Positions 22,701 through 34,641 of a stretch of 64,000 bases of DNA are shown one piece after another. Below the pieces are notes generated by a model. It did no database searches, was not told the origin of the DNA, and saw only the letters and a program-made list of their open reading frames with translations. The DNA comes from Selaginella tamariscina (lineage: Eukaryota > Streptophyta > Lycopodiopsida > Selaginellales > Selaginellaceae): contig PUQB01000016.1 of assembly GCA_003024785.1 (NCBI GenBank), forward strand, positions 772,501-836,500, written 5' to 3'. Within the stretch, counting starts at the first letter, position 1. Every line of letters begins with the position of its first letter. Position numbers and translations under genes: made by a program.

Positions 22701-24234
22701 TATGACTGTCAAAAGCAAGTGTTATTGGGTCCTGATTTTCAGCTTGCAGCATTACAAGTTCATCAGGCTCCAGCAGATTCAGCACTCTACAGGACATTCG
22801 TTTGCAATTGGCTACAGACGACTTGGCAAAGAATGTGTTCTCACACATTAGTCCTGACATCGCAAGTTCCTCTTCCTTTAGTTCCCGTTCAGACTACAAG
22901 TTGTTTGCCATACAGGACGGACTCCTGTACTGAGAAGGTCTCCTGTACATTCATGTTGGTATTTACAGGACTCATGTGGTACAGGATTGTCATGAACCCC
23001 GGCTATAAGACATTTTGGTATGGCCAAGACAGTTGAGTTGGTGACTCGCACTATTGGTGGGCCTGGCGAGGTTTTGTGGAAAGGTTTGTATGGAGTTGTG
23101 ACACCTGCAATAGGTCGAAGATGCCTCGTCACGCGCCCTCTAGTCTTCTTCGTCCTCTTCCTATTCCTTCTACTCCTTGGAGATCCATTTCTATGGATTT
23201 CCTCACAGATCTTTCTCCTTCTCGTGGATTTGATGCAGTTCTTATGGTGGTTGACCTTTTCACCAAACAGGCTCATTTTTTACCATGTAACGACGGTTAG
23301 CCAAACAACTGCTGAGTTGGTGCTCCGCAAAGAGTGTTTTGATCATGGTCTTCCTAAGTTGTTTCCTGATTGAGGCCACACAATTCATGTCCAATTTTGG
23401 CGAGCTTAAGTCTACAAGTCAAAGCGGATCTTTCTTCAGAATCAACCATAAACTGATGGGCAGTCAGAATGCCGATTCAGACCTTCAAGCAATATCTTTG
23501 CTGCTCAGTTACCAACAAGACCTTCTTCTGGCGGAGTTTGCCTACAACAACTCCGTTCATGCATCTACAGGCCAACACCTTTCTTCGCTCTTACAGGCTA
23601 CCATCCACATTTTGACTTTTGCTCCTCCTGCTTCTCCTTCTTCTGCTCTTGCAATACAGGATCGTCTCCAGATCTTCGTCAAGTACAGGATAATCTCCGG
23701 GTTCATCTTTAGTAGACACAGGAATGGTACAAGCGTCATGCTGATGCTCATCGTCAGTCGGCACTGCATACAAGATTGGTGATCTCATGTGGCTTCTTCG
23801 TCGGCATATTCGCACCAACATGCCTCTTCTAAGTTGGATTTTCAACTATTGGGCCCTTACAGGATTGCGGCTGAGGTCAATCCTGTAACTTTTCTACTCG
23901 AGTTACCATCTACGGTGAAACTTCATCATGTGTTTCACACCTCTTTGTTGGAGCCGTATCCTTCTTCTCTTCCTGGTCGTGCTTCTTCTCTTCCCCCTCC
24001 TATGGTCATTGACGATGAACCTGAATACGAAGTTGCAGCCATCCTTGATTCTCGTCTTCATCGCTGCCAACTTTAATACTTGATGGATTGGAAAGGTTAT
24101 TTACCTACCGATCGCACTTGGGAACCTGCATCCAACTTACTCTATGCTTCTTCCAAGGTTGCTACCTTCCATCGGCGTTATCCTGCTAAACCAAGTCCTA
24201 GGACTCATAGAACTCGTCCTTAAGGAGGAGGTGC

Positions 24235-24717
24235 TGTCACGATCCGATACATAATGCAGGATTCCGGATACAGGATACGGGATACAGGATACGCCTATAA
24301 GATATACCTACAGGATATGCCTACAAGATATTCCTATAGGATATGCCACAAAGATATGCTATAGGATATACCTACAGGATAAGGGTCACCATTTTTTAGC
24401 TCATGACTAGATTAGGCTCATGACCAAATTAGCTCTTAGAGTTGTGAGCATAAAAGCTCCGACCTAATTGTTGTACAATCAGTTACTATCAACACCAGTC
24501 TTTCTACGATCAATCTTGTCTTATTCTTGTCTTGCCCCTTGCTTTTGTTCTCTCCTTGCTTCCTGTCCTGCTCTTGTCTTGTTTCTAGTCCTTGTCCTGC
24601 TCCTGAGTCAAGCCTTCTTGCTCTTGGACCGTGGCTTGATTCCTAGTTCCTGTCTTGCTCATAATTCTTGTCCTGCTCCTAAGTCAAGCTTCCTTGTTCT
24701 TGGATCGTGGCTTGACG
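24235..24717 (+). repeat. 3' LTR of gypsy element 1
   Basis: 483 bp, starting TGTCACGATC after the purine tract and ending CTTGACG, followed by the GCATT target duplication. Confidence 0.88.
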
Positions 24718-24722
24718 GCATT

Positions 24723-25149
24723 CACCACTTACTAGAAACACCAAAAGAGAGTGTCACATTTGAAGGTGAGGCATGCATAGAAAGCACCACAAGTGAATGA
24801 AGCAAATGATACTTAGCCATTGTGGAGCTTGTTTGCTCACTTTCCTTATGGCAAGCCTTTTGCAATTGTTGGTAGCTATTCAAGACATGTTAGCACGGTG
24901 GATGGGCTGGGGCAAGGTCTGCAAGTGCTAGCAAAGGCAAGGAAGCTCCAATCGATGATGGACCAATGTTTTGTGAAGATGAAGAATTCGTAGGTGGCAA
25001 GCATTCAAAGAAGAGCAAGTGGTTCATAGGTTTGAGTTGAAGCAAACTAGGCCAATTTGAACAAAAGTTGTGGGAACTTAAGTTATATGATGCAAATAAA
25101 TTTGAAGTTTTTGGAGATCATGAATATTTTACATCAAACAATGTGTCTT
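24723..25149. other. Non-coding spacer
   Basis: No gene, repeat end or motif recognised between gypsy element 1 and the decayed coding stretch that follows. Confidence 0.5.
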
Positions 25150-27910
25150 AAAGTTGCAGGGATGATGTTTTGAAAGCGCTTTTCTATGACAATGAAGCAG
25201 AGAAGTTGTCACTTTATAGCTTGATTGCACAACTTGGATCTGATTATGATGAAACACTAGATGGAGTTAAAATCCCAAGTACATGGAAGCAGTTTAAGAG
25301 TAAAACTTTCATAAGTACTGACTTTCCTCAGTTGCAAAGACATGCTGTCTACTATGATGAAGGTTTAGAAGAGCAGCCTCTTATCATTCCCATAATTTGG
25401 ATGAACTAAGGCATAGTTTGTGATGGACAAAAATGCCTTGTTTGCCAGAGGCCTTACAAGAGGGCAGTAAATTTTTATCATGCCTTTGGTTGGACGCTTG
25501 CAACTTCGGAGCCAATCTCGCACTATTTGCAAGAACGATATGTGGCCATGGAATGGACCATGAAACGTGGTTGGCAAGGACACTACAAATAGTTAGAACT
25601 ATACATGAGTTTTGGCATGCCAACCATTGGTCTCAAATATCAAACTTTCTTGATCCAGGAAAGCAAATTCCCATGCCTGTCAGATGCTGCAGCCACAATT
25701 GCATTCAAGTGTACATACTGGAACTTACTTCTTATGTTGCACTCAGATGTTTCTAAGTCCCAACACCAAATTCAGAGTGTCCATGCAATCCAGCCATGGT
25801 TTTAAATGGGGTCTACATGGGGATCCTGCAACTACACTGCCTCTTATATTCATTCCAAAGGAAGATATCCTAAGAGAGCAAATAGAAAAGGTATTGATGA
25901 TATGGACATTTCCTTGAGCCCCTTAGAAAGAGTTGGCGGACTTGTTCGTGGAGGAGTTTTTGTGAAGTATGCACTACCTTATGTTGATATTGATGGTTGC
26001 CATGACTTGCCAAATTTTTTTTATCAAAGGGCAATGATATACTATACAGTTAGAGATCATGTTGCTCAGTGTGAGCTACTTAAACTTTCATTTGGTAAGA
26101 GGCATATTGTCTGTTTTGGTTTCTTTGTCCTCAAAGTTTTTACTTGGGGATGACATATCTGCACCCACAAAGACTATGTCAACTATGAGGAAGCTTTGAG
26201 TATAGTTCTAGGAAGCAAAACTGAAGCAAGCTAAAAGATAAATATGCATGATACAGGTTTCGAGGGAGGAGTATGTTACTTCGACTTTGGGAATTGTATG
26301 GATTTGACTTGCTTCACTATATTGCTTTCGACATAATGCACAGCTCGCACTCAACATGGCAGAGAAGTGCACCAAAAGGTGCTTGAGTCCATTCCAAATA
26401 ATCTTAAAATTAGCAAAGGTTGGTGATCATTACTGAACATAGAACCCAAAGGTTGAAGTCTGGAACCACACATTTCAAATCAATTCACACAACTTTGCAA
26501 TTGGAAGGCACAAGAACATCAGTTCTACAACAAATATTTTTGCAGAGTATGTGCCACCTTGCCTTGTCAGTAATCATGAGCTTAGGATCATTTAGGTGGT
26601 GGCTGATCTTGCAAGAGTTTTCTATGATTTGAGTAGGAGAAGAGGCTGGTTTGAAAGAAATATCTTACCAACACAAAGGAGCTTCTAAATTATGGTATTT
26701 ACTTTGGATGAAAGGTAACAACTCCCAGTCACCCTTGGAGCATGCACTAGGTGCAACACATGTGCTTGATGACTACTGTGTTATAGGTCCACATGACAAG
26801 ATGTTAGTGTTACAAGTTTGAAAGGTTATTTTGGAGATGTAGGAAAGATAAAGACCAATAACAAACAAGTGGAGATCACATTTAACAGAATTATGAATGA
26901 CCACTTCATCTCAAGAATAATAGCTTTTAAAATTCAAGAGCAAGGTAAATTGTCAAGACAACAACGATGGGAGTGCAAGTTCTCAAAGTGCATTCAGCAT
27001 GCTTCTGCAGAAGAGCTAGAAAAAGATAGTCACATTTTTTTATAACTATAATCTAACTTTGTATAATAATTATATATGCTGCTCCTCCAATGAAGAGGCT
27101 GTTGGTTTATGGTCAGGATCAGTTGGAACACTATGGGAAAATTTGTTTATAGAAAAAGGAATCCTTATTGGCAAAGCTACTCAACGAGAAATAATTAACC
27201 AGAGCAGGAGGCATTCATCAGGGAGAACCTCTTTAAACCAATACAGTTTGAATGTACAGTTTTAGAGTTTCCTACAATTTTGTAATAGGCCAAACATTTT
27301 GATAGGACGACTCCCTTGTTGTCACTAATAGAGAACGAGTGGCACAAAAATTATGGTTCATTCAAGTATGTAGTGGGTGGTGATGGCTGAAATAGGTGAT
27401 CAGGTTTTCTTTCATGCACAATATAACCGATATTGTGTCACAGCTTTAGGTGCAAAAGTAGATGATTTTTCAGGAGGTTTCATTCTAGACAAAGATATGC
27501 AACCTTTCTTTTCCCAAGAAATTTTACTGGTTAGCTTGATTCAACAGGAGATATGCATCTTGCCATTACGAGATAATGCAAGGATTTAGCCACTTGTTAA
27601 CCAAATAAAGCATGTAGGGTTGTGGAAGTTCTTGAGGGGCAATTGCAAGCTACAAACACTAGAAACTATATGCCCAGATTTTTTTGGATGGTTCCTTGGG
27701 ATTTTGCATCCAAGAAGGTTTCTGTATTGGCCATTACCAAGGGATGTTGTGGAGATATTTGGGGAACAAAAAGAAACTCGGGTTGCTAAGATTGATAGTG
27801 TCAACACTAGAACTAGAAGATGTCTTGTTACATGGTTGATCATTTGGAAAGTAACACCATGGAATAAGCATATATTGAAGATTATAAAAGAGGAAAGTGG
27901 TCAATGATGG
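25150..27910 (+). pseudogene. Unidentified decayed coding stretch
   Basis: Plus-strand open pieces follow one another: 25170-25409 (EAEKLSLYSLIAQLGSDYDE), 25433-25610 (CLVCQRPYKRAVNFYHAFGW, HYLQERYVAMEWTMKRGW), 25806-26110 (ERVGGLVRGGVFVKYALPYV), 26818-27045 and 27620-27907. The words look protein-like and probably come from one decayed gene or transposon body. I do not recognise a family and assign no function. The stretch lies between gypsy element 1 and an R1 LTR. Confidence 0.35.
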
Positions 27911-28259
27911 ATTGTCATTCACAAACCTTTGGGACGTGGAAGTTTGTCAAAGAAGGAAAATTAGTTAGATATTTGTACATAAGACTATACATGCCTGTTG
28001 TGGTCATAATCGTTGTCATAATCTTGTTGTGAATGTTTCATACAAAAAGCTACATTGTCATTAAAAAACTCACTTTGATGCCATAGTCCTAATGCCTAAT
28101 ATAAACTACATCAACATACGACACTCATGAACTACACGTAATCATAAACCCACTTCAAAATATCTTCAAATTAAACTATAACCCCAAACTTATAATTTCC
28201 AACCTATAGTTGTAAAAGATATAGTGGTGATGAGGTTATTATAGTATTGAAGTTGAGGT
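27911..28259. other. Spacer without recognisable features
   Basis: AT-rich; nothing identified. Confidence 0.5.
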
Positions 28260-29483
28260 TTGTGATTGGGGTTTCTAGTGTTCTACCAGTGCAAGCTCTA
28301 GCTTGTGTCATCAAGGCACAACCCTCTATTCTGCCACCTCAACTTTTAAACGATAGGGGTACTTCCCACCTTTGGGGTAGCCGACCCTTAACGTTGGTGA
28401 ATCCATGCCTAGGAGGTCTTGTCAGAATGCATGTTCCAAGACTCAAAGAATAAGCATGTCTCCAGCCTCCTTTTCCACATCAAGCTAAGAGTAGCACTCA
28501 CAGTTAAGCAAGGAACATCCGTGTCCTTGTCCTAACTATGGACATGGGATCTTGGCTAATAGGTTTCTCTTTCCATGTTCTATAGAGTTCACAAAGGGAG
28601 TTCTAGAGTTGGCATTTTGAATACATTCATGACACCAAGTGTAGCTCTTGAGTCAATAGCTATGGTATGATGCCCACATCTTGGAAATAGTGCCAACATG
28701 AATATGTGACACTGGGTTAACGACAACACAGTATAACACCCAAGACCACGCCTTTGGAGTTGTGCCATGGGTTTAATGCCAAGGGTTGGATACTCTAGCA
28801 AATAGGCATGCTTGTGCTTGCATTAGAGTGTTAAGCCTTGGACATTAGCTCAAGGGAGGTTAGGTCTCGTAACTAGGTGTGTTATTTACACACTTGGCTA
28901 GGGGTGGTTTTTTTTTGGAATCTAGGGGTTGAACAACCTAAGCTTGTTAGCAAGAGCCCTTTAGTGAGGCACTTGCGAGGTCTTGTACTTAGGGTTATCC
29001 AAATTAGCCTTAGGGACTAACTTAGTAGAACACTCATGTCCTCACTAAGTATAGCCCTAGGTCTAAAGTATGACTTAGCCATCAAACCCTTAGAGTTAGT
29101 CGTGATTCAAGGTACTCCTTGTCACCCTATAGGGGTTTACCCTGAATGAGGGTGATTTTCAAGGGATAAGTGACGATGCCTTAGCTCTATCACATGGGTA
29201 TGTATGAGACACGTCTCCATGGTAAGGTTAGAGCATAAGCCTGTTTAGGTCTCTTGGGGCAGAGTCTTAAAGTCTACTTGGGTTATCCACTAAGGTTCAG
29301 GGATAGTCATTCTAAGGGACTTAGGGTAGGACCCTAAGTCTTGCACCTATTTGGGCATTTAAGTTAGACTCTTAGGGTTGACTTGAAAAGATTTAGCATT
29401 GCTCACATAGGGTGATAACGTCGGATGACCATTTAGCATACACGTGTTATCACATGTTGGCCCTTCAGGTTAAAACTTTGACA
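28260..29483 (+). mobile_element. R1 LTR copy, 5'-truncated, followed by a primer site
   Basis: Similar to 17030-18306 and 51470-52694 over its length (GTGCAAGCTCTAGCT, CTTAACGTTGG, GGTTGGATACT, TTAGGGTTATCC, GGTTAAAACTTTGACA). The LTR end TTGACA at 29483 is followed by ATTAGTATCGGAGC, a tRNA-Met-type primer site, so this copy was a 5' LTR. No gag or pol follows; the body is lost. Confidence 0.7.
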
Positions 29484-29485
29484 AT

Positions 29486-29497
29486 TAGTATCGGAGC
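29486..29497 (+). promoter_or_regulatory. Primer-binding site next to the R1 LTR
   Basis: TAGTATCGGAGC compared with the canonical TGGTATCAGAGC, two bases after the LTR end. Confidence 0.65.
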
Positions 29498-29499
29498 TT

Positions 29500-30070
29500 A
29501 TATGCACGTTGTAACTAAAGTGGCATGATACGTGAAAATGGGAATATAAAATAAATTACTAATTAATACTTAAGTTTTAATTATTAATTAATCATTTAAT
29601 TAATATGTAATTAAGCCTTAAATATTAATTAATTAATTAATTAATCCTTCAATAACCTTACTTAGTAAGGAATATTCCTAAAATATCTTAGAATATTCAT
29701 ATTATTCTAAAATAGTTTACAATAATGAAGAAATACTATCAAACATAATTACAAATGAAATCATTTTCTTATCAACATGTTAATTTTTTATAAATACTTT
29801 CTTCCTATCATACAAAGAAATCTTTTATTTTGTTAAATCATCACTCTCCGGATTAATCAAATCATTTTGGTCAATATCTTGATTTGTTGCACCACTTAAC
29901 ACTCTCACGAATGCAATTGGGAGTTGCCATCCTTGTTAATATATAAGATTGATAAGAGAAGGTCTGCATAAAGGCTCATCTAAAAACTGACATTCCTTAA
30001 GAATAATATTATAAGCGCCCGGTTGCTATCCTTCATTTTATAAAATTCAATATCACGAGAAAGAAAAGCT
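29500..30070. other. AT-rich spacer with TTAATTAA runs
   Basis: Contains an (AATT)n-like tract at 29610-29645; no gene. Confidence 0.6.
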
Positions 30071-31003
30071 TCAAGAAATGTATGATACGGGATACTGGTG
30101 CACAAAATTTTCGAGATTCTTCTTTCTGAGGCACGTATCCAAGTAGTTCACTAGCTCATCCATGATATCGGTATCAGAATATGGATCGAAAGTGATTGGA
30201 TGAATACAAGCAATGTTTTGGTTGAGCATAGCCTTCTGAGGAGAGTCGTCTACTACTAACATCTGTGCGTTCTTCATTATCTTTAAGCGACTGATCTCCC
30301 ATGAGTCCCAATTATTCTTTCATTCTTGAAGAAGTACGACTTGCTTTCCTTTCTTATATTGTGAAATTCGAGAGGTTTATAAACATTCGCTGGTCAAAAA
30401 TCCAATCTTTACGAATCACCAACACTACAATGTTTCTTAAGTAAATTCAACAGCGGTGTTAAGTTATGAAATCTGCATGCATGACCAAATCCCCACAAGC
30501 GCACCCATCTCCTTAAGCTTTTGAAAGAGACGATCCAACCCTGGACGAAAAATAATATCATATCGAAATTTACCATGACAAGGAATGAAATCTCCTTGTT
30601 TGATTTCTTTTTTCTATCCTCGGGCCTTTGTCGATGAAGCAGAACACCATTGACATCCAACAACACAATATGGCCATGAGTAACATGAGATAGCGTTGCC
30701 TCTTGAATACTTTGCAAATCACTTGTTTGCTCCCTTTCACATTTATCCGTTGCCACTATCTCGTTGCCTATCCCTTCATCATTTAATTGTACATCATCCT
30801 TACAAGATTCAGATATTGCATGCGCTGAAGAAATTGATTTCGGAATTGAAGCCAATAAAAATGATGATGAAGTGGCCCCCATGGTAACGATGTTTTGAGC
30901 TGCATTATTATCCATTTCCTGCATGAACTCTGTCATTCTGACATGTGGCACAAGAAATTGTCGCCAAACCCCTCTCTTACCTCATGCAATGCTGAAAATC
31001 CAT
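30071..31003 (-). CDS. FCP1/NIF-type (HAD) phosphatase-like gene
   Basis: Probable CTD-phosphatase-like protein of the NLI-interacting-factor group. The start at 31003 (MDFQHCM) is joined through a 43-bp intron (30980-30938, GTAAGA...CAG, in phase) to RMTEFMQEMDNNAA. After a Ser/Asp-rich N-terminus comes HIVLLDVNGVLLHRQRPEDR, the family's DxDGxL-type strand; here it reads LDVNG, so the second catalytic Asp is Asn, as in several plant NIF-like proteins. FRPGLDRLFQKLKEMGALVG and IWSCMQ follow, and the C-terminal block LVVDDSPQKAMLNQNIACIH PITF holds the DDSP motif. The frame changes at least once, at the A6 run near 30612, where one A is missing. The reading between about 30470 and 30280 is unclear. 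Stop at 30071. Could be a living gene or a recent pseudogene. Confidence 0.65.
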
Positions 31004-31207
31004 GTTCTCAATTATTTCATTACATCTGCAAAATGATAATTAGCTGACCTTAAAATTATCAAGGTATATTATTTACCTTGTTAATGTGTGACCCATGTTT
31101 GAACTAAAAGCTTCATTAATCCTTGAGAATTTATTTTCTGTACAAATATAAAAGAAATATACAAAAATGCCTTATGTTACACTCATTTACAACTATTCAT
31201 CACTCTA

Positions 31208-34200
31208 TCAATTCATTATCAATTCTTCTTCGCTATTACCTTCTGAGTGAGGCGAAGAAGGTCTAAGCCGCTTGTGAGATGGTTCAAGATCTTCTGCATC
31301 TTCTATTGATGTTTCCATGGGTCCTGGAGTGTGCGAATGTTCTGTACTCCTCGAGATAACTTCCGGTCTAATATCTGATTGAAGTTCGTTCTCAGACTCC
31401 GAGATTGAACCAGATTCACCTTCAGAGCTATCGCACTTATCTGGAGGGAACTTTCTCAAATACGCCTTTATGGATTCGTTGGGGTACTCAGTTGAGACCC
31501 AATCTATCCACTTGTTCAGGTCCTCAACCATGGTCTTATCCTTTTCAACGGCAAACACACATGTATGCCGAAGGTAACACTCCTTCAAGACGGACCCCCT
31601 AGTGCAGTAGTCAAAAACCCACGCATCACTGTGAGGACCCCTGATCAAGTTGACGATGCTCCGTGCCGCTTGACTTGTAATGTTTGGATAACGTACATTG
31701 CCGAATACGTCACTCACCTATCGGTGTATCGGATGGAGGTTCAGGGCCGTTGGAGTGCAAACAGATGCCTGGCCAGTCATTTGGAAGCTTGAAATTGTTT
31801 GGCGCATTCCTAACAACCAAGTGAACAACGGTATCAATGCACTTGGGATTAGCATCGTTCATATAAAATCCTGTCCAACGATGTCTATTCTTCTTGGCGA
31901 AGGCGAAGGCAAAAGTATCGGTGACATGAGCAAGAATCAAGAAATAAATACCTGAAAAAGTAGGTATCAGTGAAGAGCGCAAGCATGAATTCAATAATAA
32001 ATACCTTCTATGTATATGCTTGCACGGCTAAGTTTCTCCACCAGATCCTCTAGTGCCCTATCTGTCGAAAGATTTTTTGACACCCGCCGATCCATCACGA
32101 ACAATTGAAACGGTTTCCTACAAGCAGTGATGTTACCCCATAAAGTCTCCGAATCTAACAACAAACATCTGTAGGGCTTGTCGTGATTCGTAGCATCCTC
32201 CTTTATAAGGTTCAATTCGGTTCTCCGCTGCTGAAGGACTGCCATAAGAGAAGGCGTCATCCCAATGTTCTCCTTTTTGGCGTTGGCGTGCAATAGATTC
32301 TTGCCTAGATCTTCCGATTGGTTCACCCATTCGACAAGCATATCATCGTTCGTCACATGCAAATATTTGCTGACCTCTTCATATGTTGAAGTCGAGGTCC
32401 AACCCAGTTTGTGGCAGTGTATTCCCAACCACTCCTTGAAATGCCTGACCGTCTTCAACTCCATTGCCTTGAGATGAAAAGGAGAGGTTGGGCTGCTGTT
32501 ATTAATTTGTAGTTTGCCATCGATCACCAAATCAGCCAAGACTTCCATCTCCTCCATCGTTGTTCCATTTAAAGGCTTCAACCATGTGAGCTTGAAATCG
32601 TTGTCTACATCCTTTGTAGATTGAACAGACTTAGCCTTCGGCGTCTTACTGGGTTTCTTTGCAGACTTTTCTGAGGGCTCCCCTTCACTTGTCTGCTTCT
32701 TCTTCAGTGTTCCTTTTGAAAAGGATTCCATAATCCCCAACCATTTGGCAAAGATCCTATCTTCGGGGCAAGAAATCAACATCATCAGAAAGGATGTTTC
32801 CTTCCCGCCCACCTGGGCAAAATCAACTGCTGCAATTTCTTCAACTCTCTGAGGAAAAAGACAGATTAATATACCGGCGAGATAAATCCCGCCCAAACAA
32901 TTTGCTTACCCGGTATTCCGCAGATTGTGTATTCCCTGCGGTAGCTCTTTGTGGTCGCTGAAGAGATTCCCACACGGCTCGCGTGTGTTTAAACTTCTCC
33001 CATATTTTGCTGTTGTAGTGGTTGGTGTCGGCAGCGTCCCATTCCGCCGATAACTTATGGTACTGCTCGATTGTGAGATTCGGCTTAGCTAAAAACGCCG
33101 ATCTTTTTGTCAGCTTCTCACGGGTATGCTCGGAAAGTTTTGTTGCCATCGTTCCTTTGTTGTGTTCATCGAGAAGTCGTTGGGCTGCCGTTATTGTGTG
33201 CTGGCCACTAATGATGTAGTACTTGATAGATTTTTATTCTCCGTCTGAATCTTCATGAGTTGTTCTGGTGTTGTGATCCAGACTTTGTCAGCGCCCTTCC
33301 TTCTTTCATAGTATGGACACAAAACAGCATTATGTGGAACGGTATAAGAATTGTCGTCCTTCATCTTCTCCATGAGCTCAGCTACACGTTCCTGGTTGAG
33401 TGGCCTGTAATTGAAGTTTGGGTTGACGCTGCAATATTTAACCCTACAAGGATAAATCTTATCATCCAACATCATTTCCTTGTGACTTATTGCAGCATGA
33501 GATGCCACAGGTGCAGCTGACAAAACGATTGATGATTTTCTTTTGCGATCCGAATCAACATGTGTGATCCCCGACTGCAGCTGTTCTAGTGTTCTCGGCA
33601 CACTCTTCCAGCTCCCGAAGCTTCCTAAGCAAATTGAACGTGATCTGTAGAGAACCTGAGACCGAGCCACCCTCTCAATCTCCCTTATGATGTCGCTGTG
33701 TTCTTCTTCAATGTGAAGAGGGAAGATTGCTCCACTTGCTGATTTTCTGTATTGTGAAGCAATATCTCCTGACAATACACCTACTCGATGAGTCTGAAGA
33801 TCTTCGAAGTAGACATCCAGATGGATCCCCTCCATAGATGGGCTTTCGTTGAGTTGAAGAAGAACTCCAAGGTCAACATCATTAGTGAACACGTGAACGT
33901 CATTATCCACAAGTCGACAAAACCACCCGATTAATGTTGTAACTGACGACCTCTGGATCCGAGAACGTGACATTGGATGGAACAAGGCATATCTGTCGAG
34001 CATCGTCCAATCTGGGTTCGCAGCCTGCTTTCGGGTGCTTGACTAGCGAATCTACTTTCCATTGTTTTGCTTGTCCATGAGATGTGACAGAGGTTAATTT
34101 GACAGCAACCATGGTTGCTCCAATGCGCTTCCCATTTATCTTAAAATATGGCCAAGTTGATTCCAAATCCCCCTGCCCATCTCTTCTCCTGCTCTTGTCT

Positions 34201-34305
34201 TTAATGTACCTTCAATTCCACATCTGAATACAAAAATGATTAGTTCAAGTATCCGATATAACAGATTTTATTTTAATTCTTACCAGAATTTGACGACGAC
34301 TCCAT
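31208..34305 (-). CDS. ParB-like domain plus DNA-methyltransferase-like protein
   Basis: Large minus-strand gene. Predicted start at 34305: MESSSNS, joined through a 60-bp intron to DVELK. A long N-terminal part (34166-33400) has no known domain. At about 33230-33130 the words KYYIISGQHTITAAQRLLDE match the ParB/sulfiredoxin-fold nuclease core (ISGxHRxxAA type); NPNFNYRPLNQERVAELMEKM just upstream fits the same fold. After an in-phase 61-bp intron (32909-32849) come a Lys/Ser-rich linker and a region of unknown type. Two further in-phase introns (32004-31952, 53 bp; 31717-31669, 49 bp) lead to VFDYCTRGS and LRHTCVFAVEKDK, which resemble a C-terminal SAM-binding motif I of beta-class DNA methyltransferases. 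The tail is acidic, Ser/Glu-rich. Stop at 31208. A few frame breaks occur upstream of 33200, one at an A run near 33232. A modification-type enzyme is inferred; catalytic motif IV is not clear. Confidence 0.55.
32849..32909 (-). other. 61-bp intron containing a lone palindrome unit
   Basis: GTAAGC...CCTCAG, in phase. Eighteen of its 61 bases (32876-32893) are a near-copy of the 18-bp palindrome that forms the arrays at 34.6-36.0 and 39.3-39.7 kb. Confidence 0.75.
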
Positions 34306-34342
34306 ACTAATGACTCGATCTCCTTTTGATCAAATCGTCCTT
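34306..34342 (-). other. Possible 5'-UTR exon end of the ParB/methyltransferase-like gene
   Basis: A good acceptor TTTTGCAG/AA ends at 34343, 38 bases before the predicted ATG. A matching donor CACAG/GTGAGAT lies at 36779-36778. This would make a 2.4-kb leader intron holding palindrome array A. Inference from splice-site strings only. Confidence 0.35.
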
Positions 34343-34641
34343 CTGCAAAATAATACACTGAATACAAATCATATAAAAACGCACACACACTTGTATAAAC
34401 CGAATTATAAAAATAATACCAGAGAGAAGTAGACGTAATTAACTGTCCGAAGCTCACATTTGTGTTAGTGCAAAAGAAAGATAACATTTCGTTTTAGAAC
34501 CACCACAAATGTGAGCTCTGGACAGTTTTACATAGATTCCTAGCTTTTACTCGAAATATTATGATAAGATGATAAAAGTAAATAAAATGAGATATGCAAC
34601 TTATATATACTAATACACATATATATTCACATGGAAGGTGC

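Larger units (their letters stand above)
18709..24717 (+). mobile_element. Ty3/gypsy chromovirus fossil (element 1), full length
   Basis: A 6.0-kb element with both LTRs and a 5-bp target duplication GCATT (18704-18708 and 24718-24722). Parts in order: gag (about 19241-20294, with a CX2CX4HX4C knuckle near 20190), aspartic-protease region (about 20400-20680), reverse transcriptase and RNase H (about 21360-22700, with the YLDDILIFS box near 21880), integrase (about 22960-23780) and a C-terminal chromodomain (about 24010-24180, DWKGYLPTDRTWEP), which defines the chromovirus branch. A purine tract abuts the 3' LTR at 24223-24234. The copy is broken, with many disruptions, and its LTRs have clearly diverged, so it is not recent. 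Confidence 0.9.
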
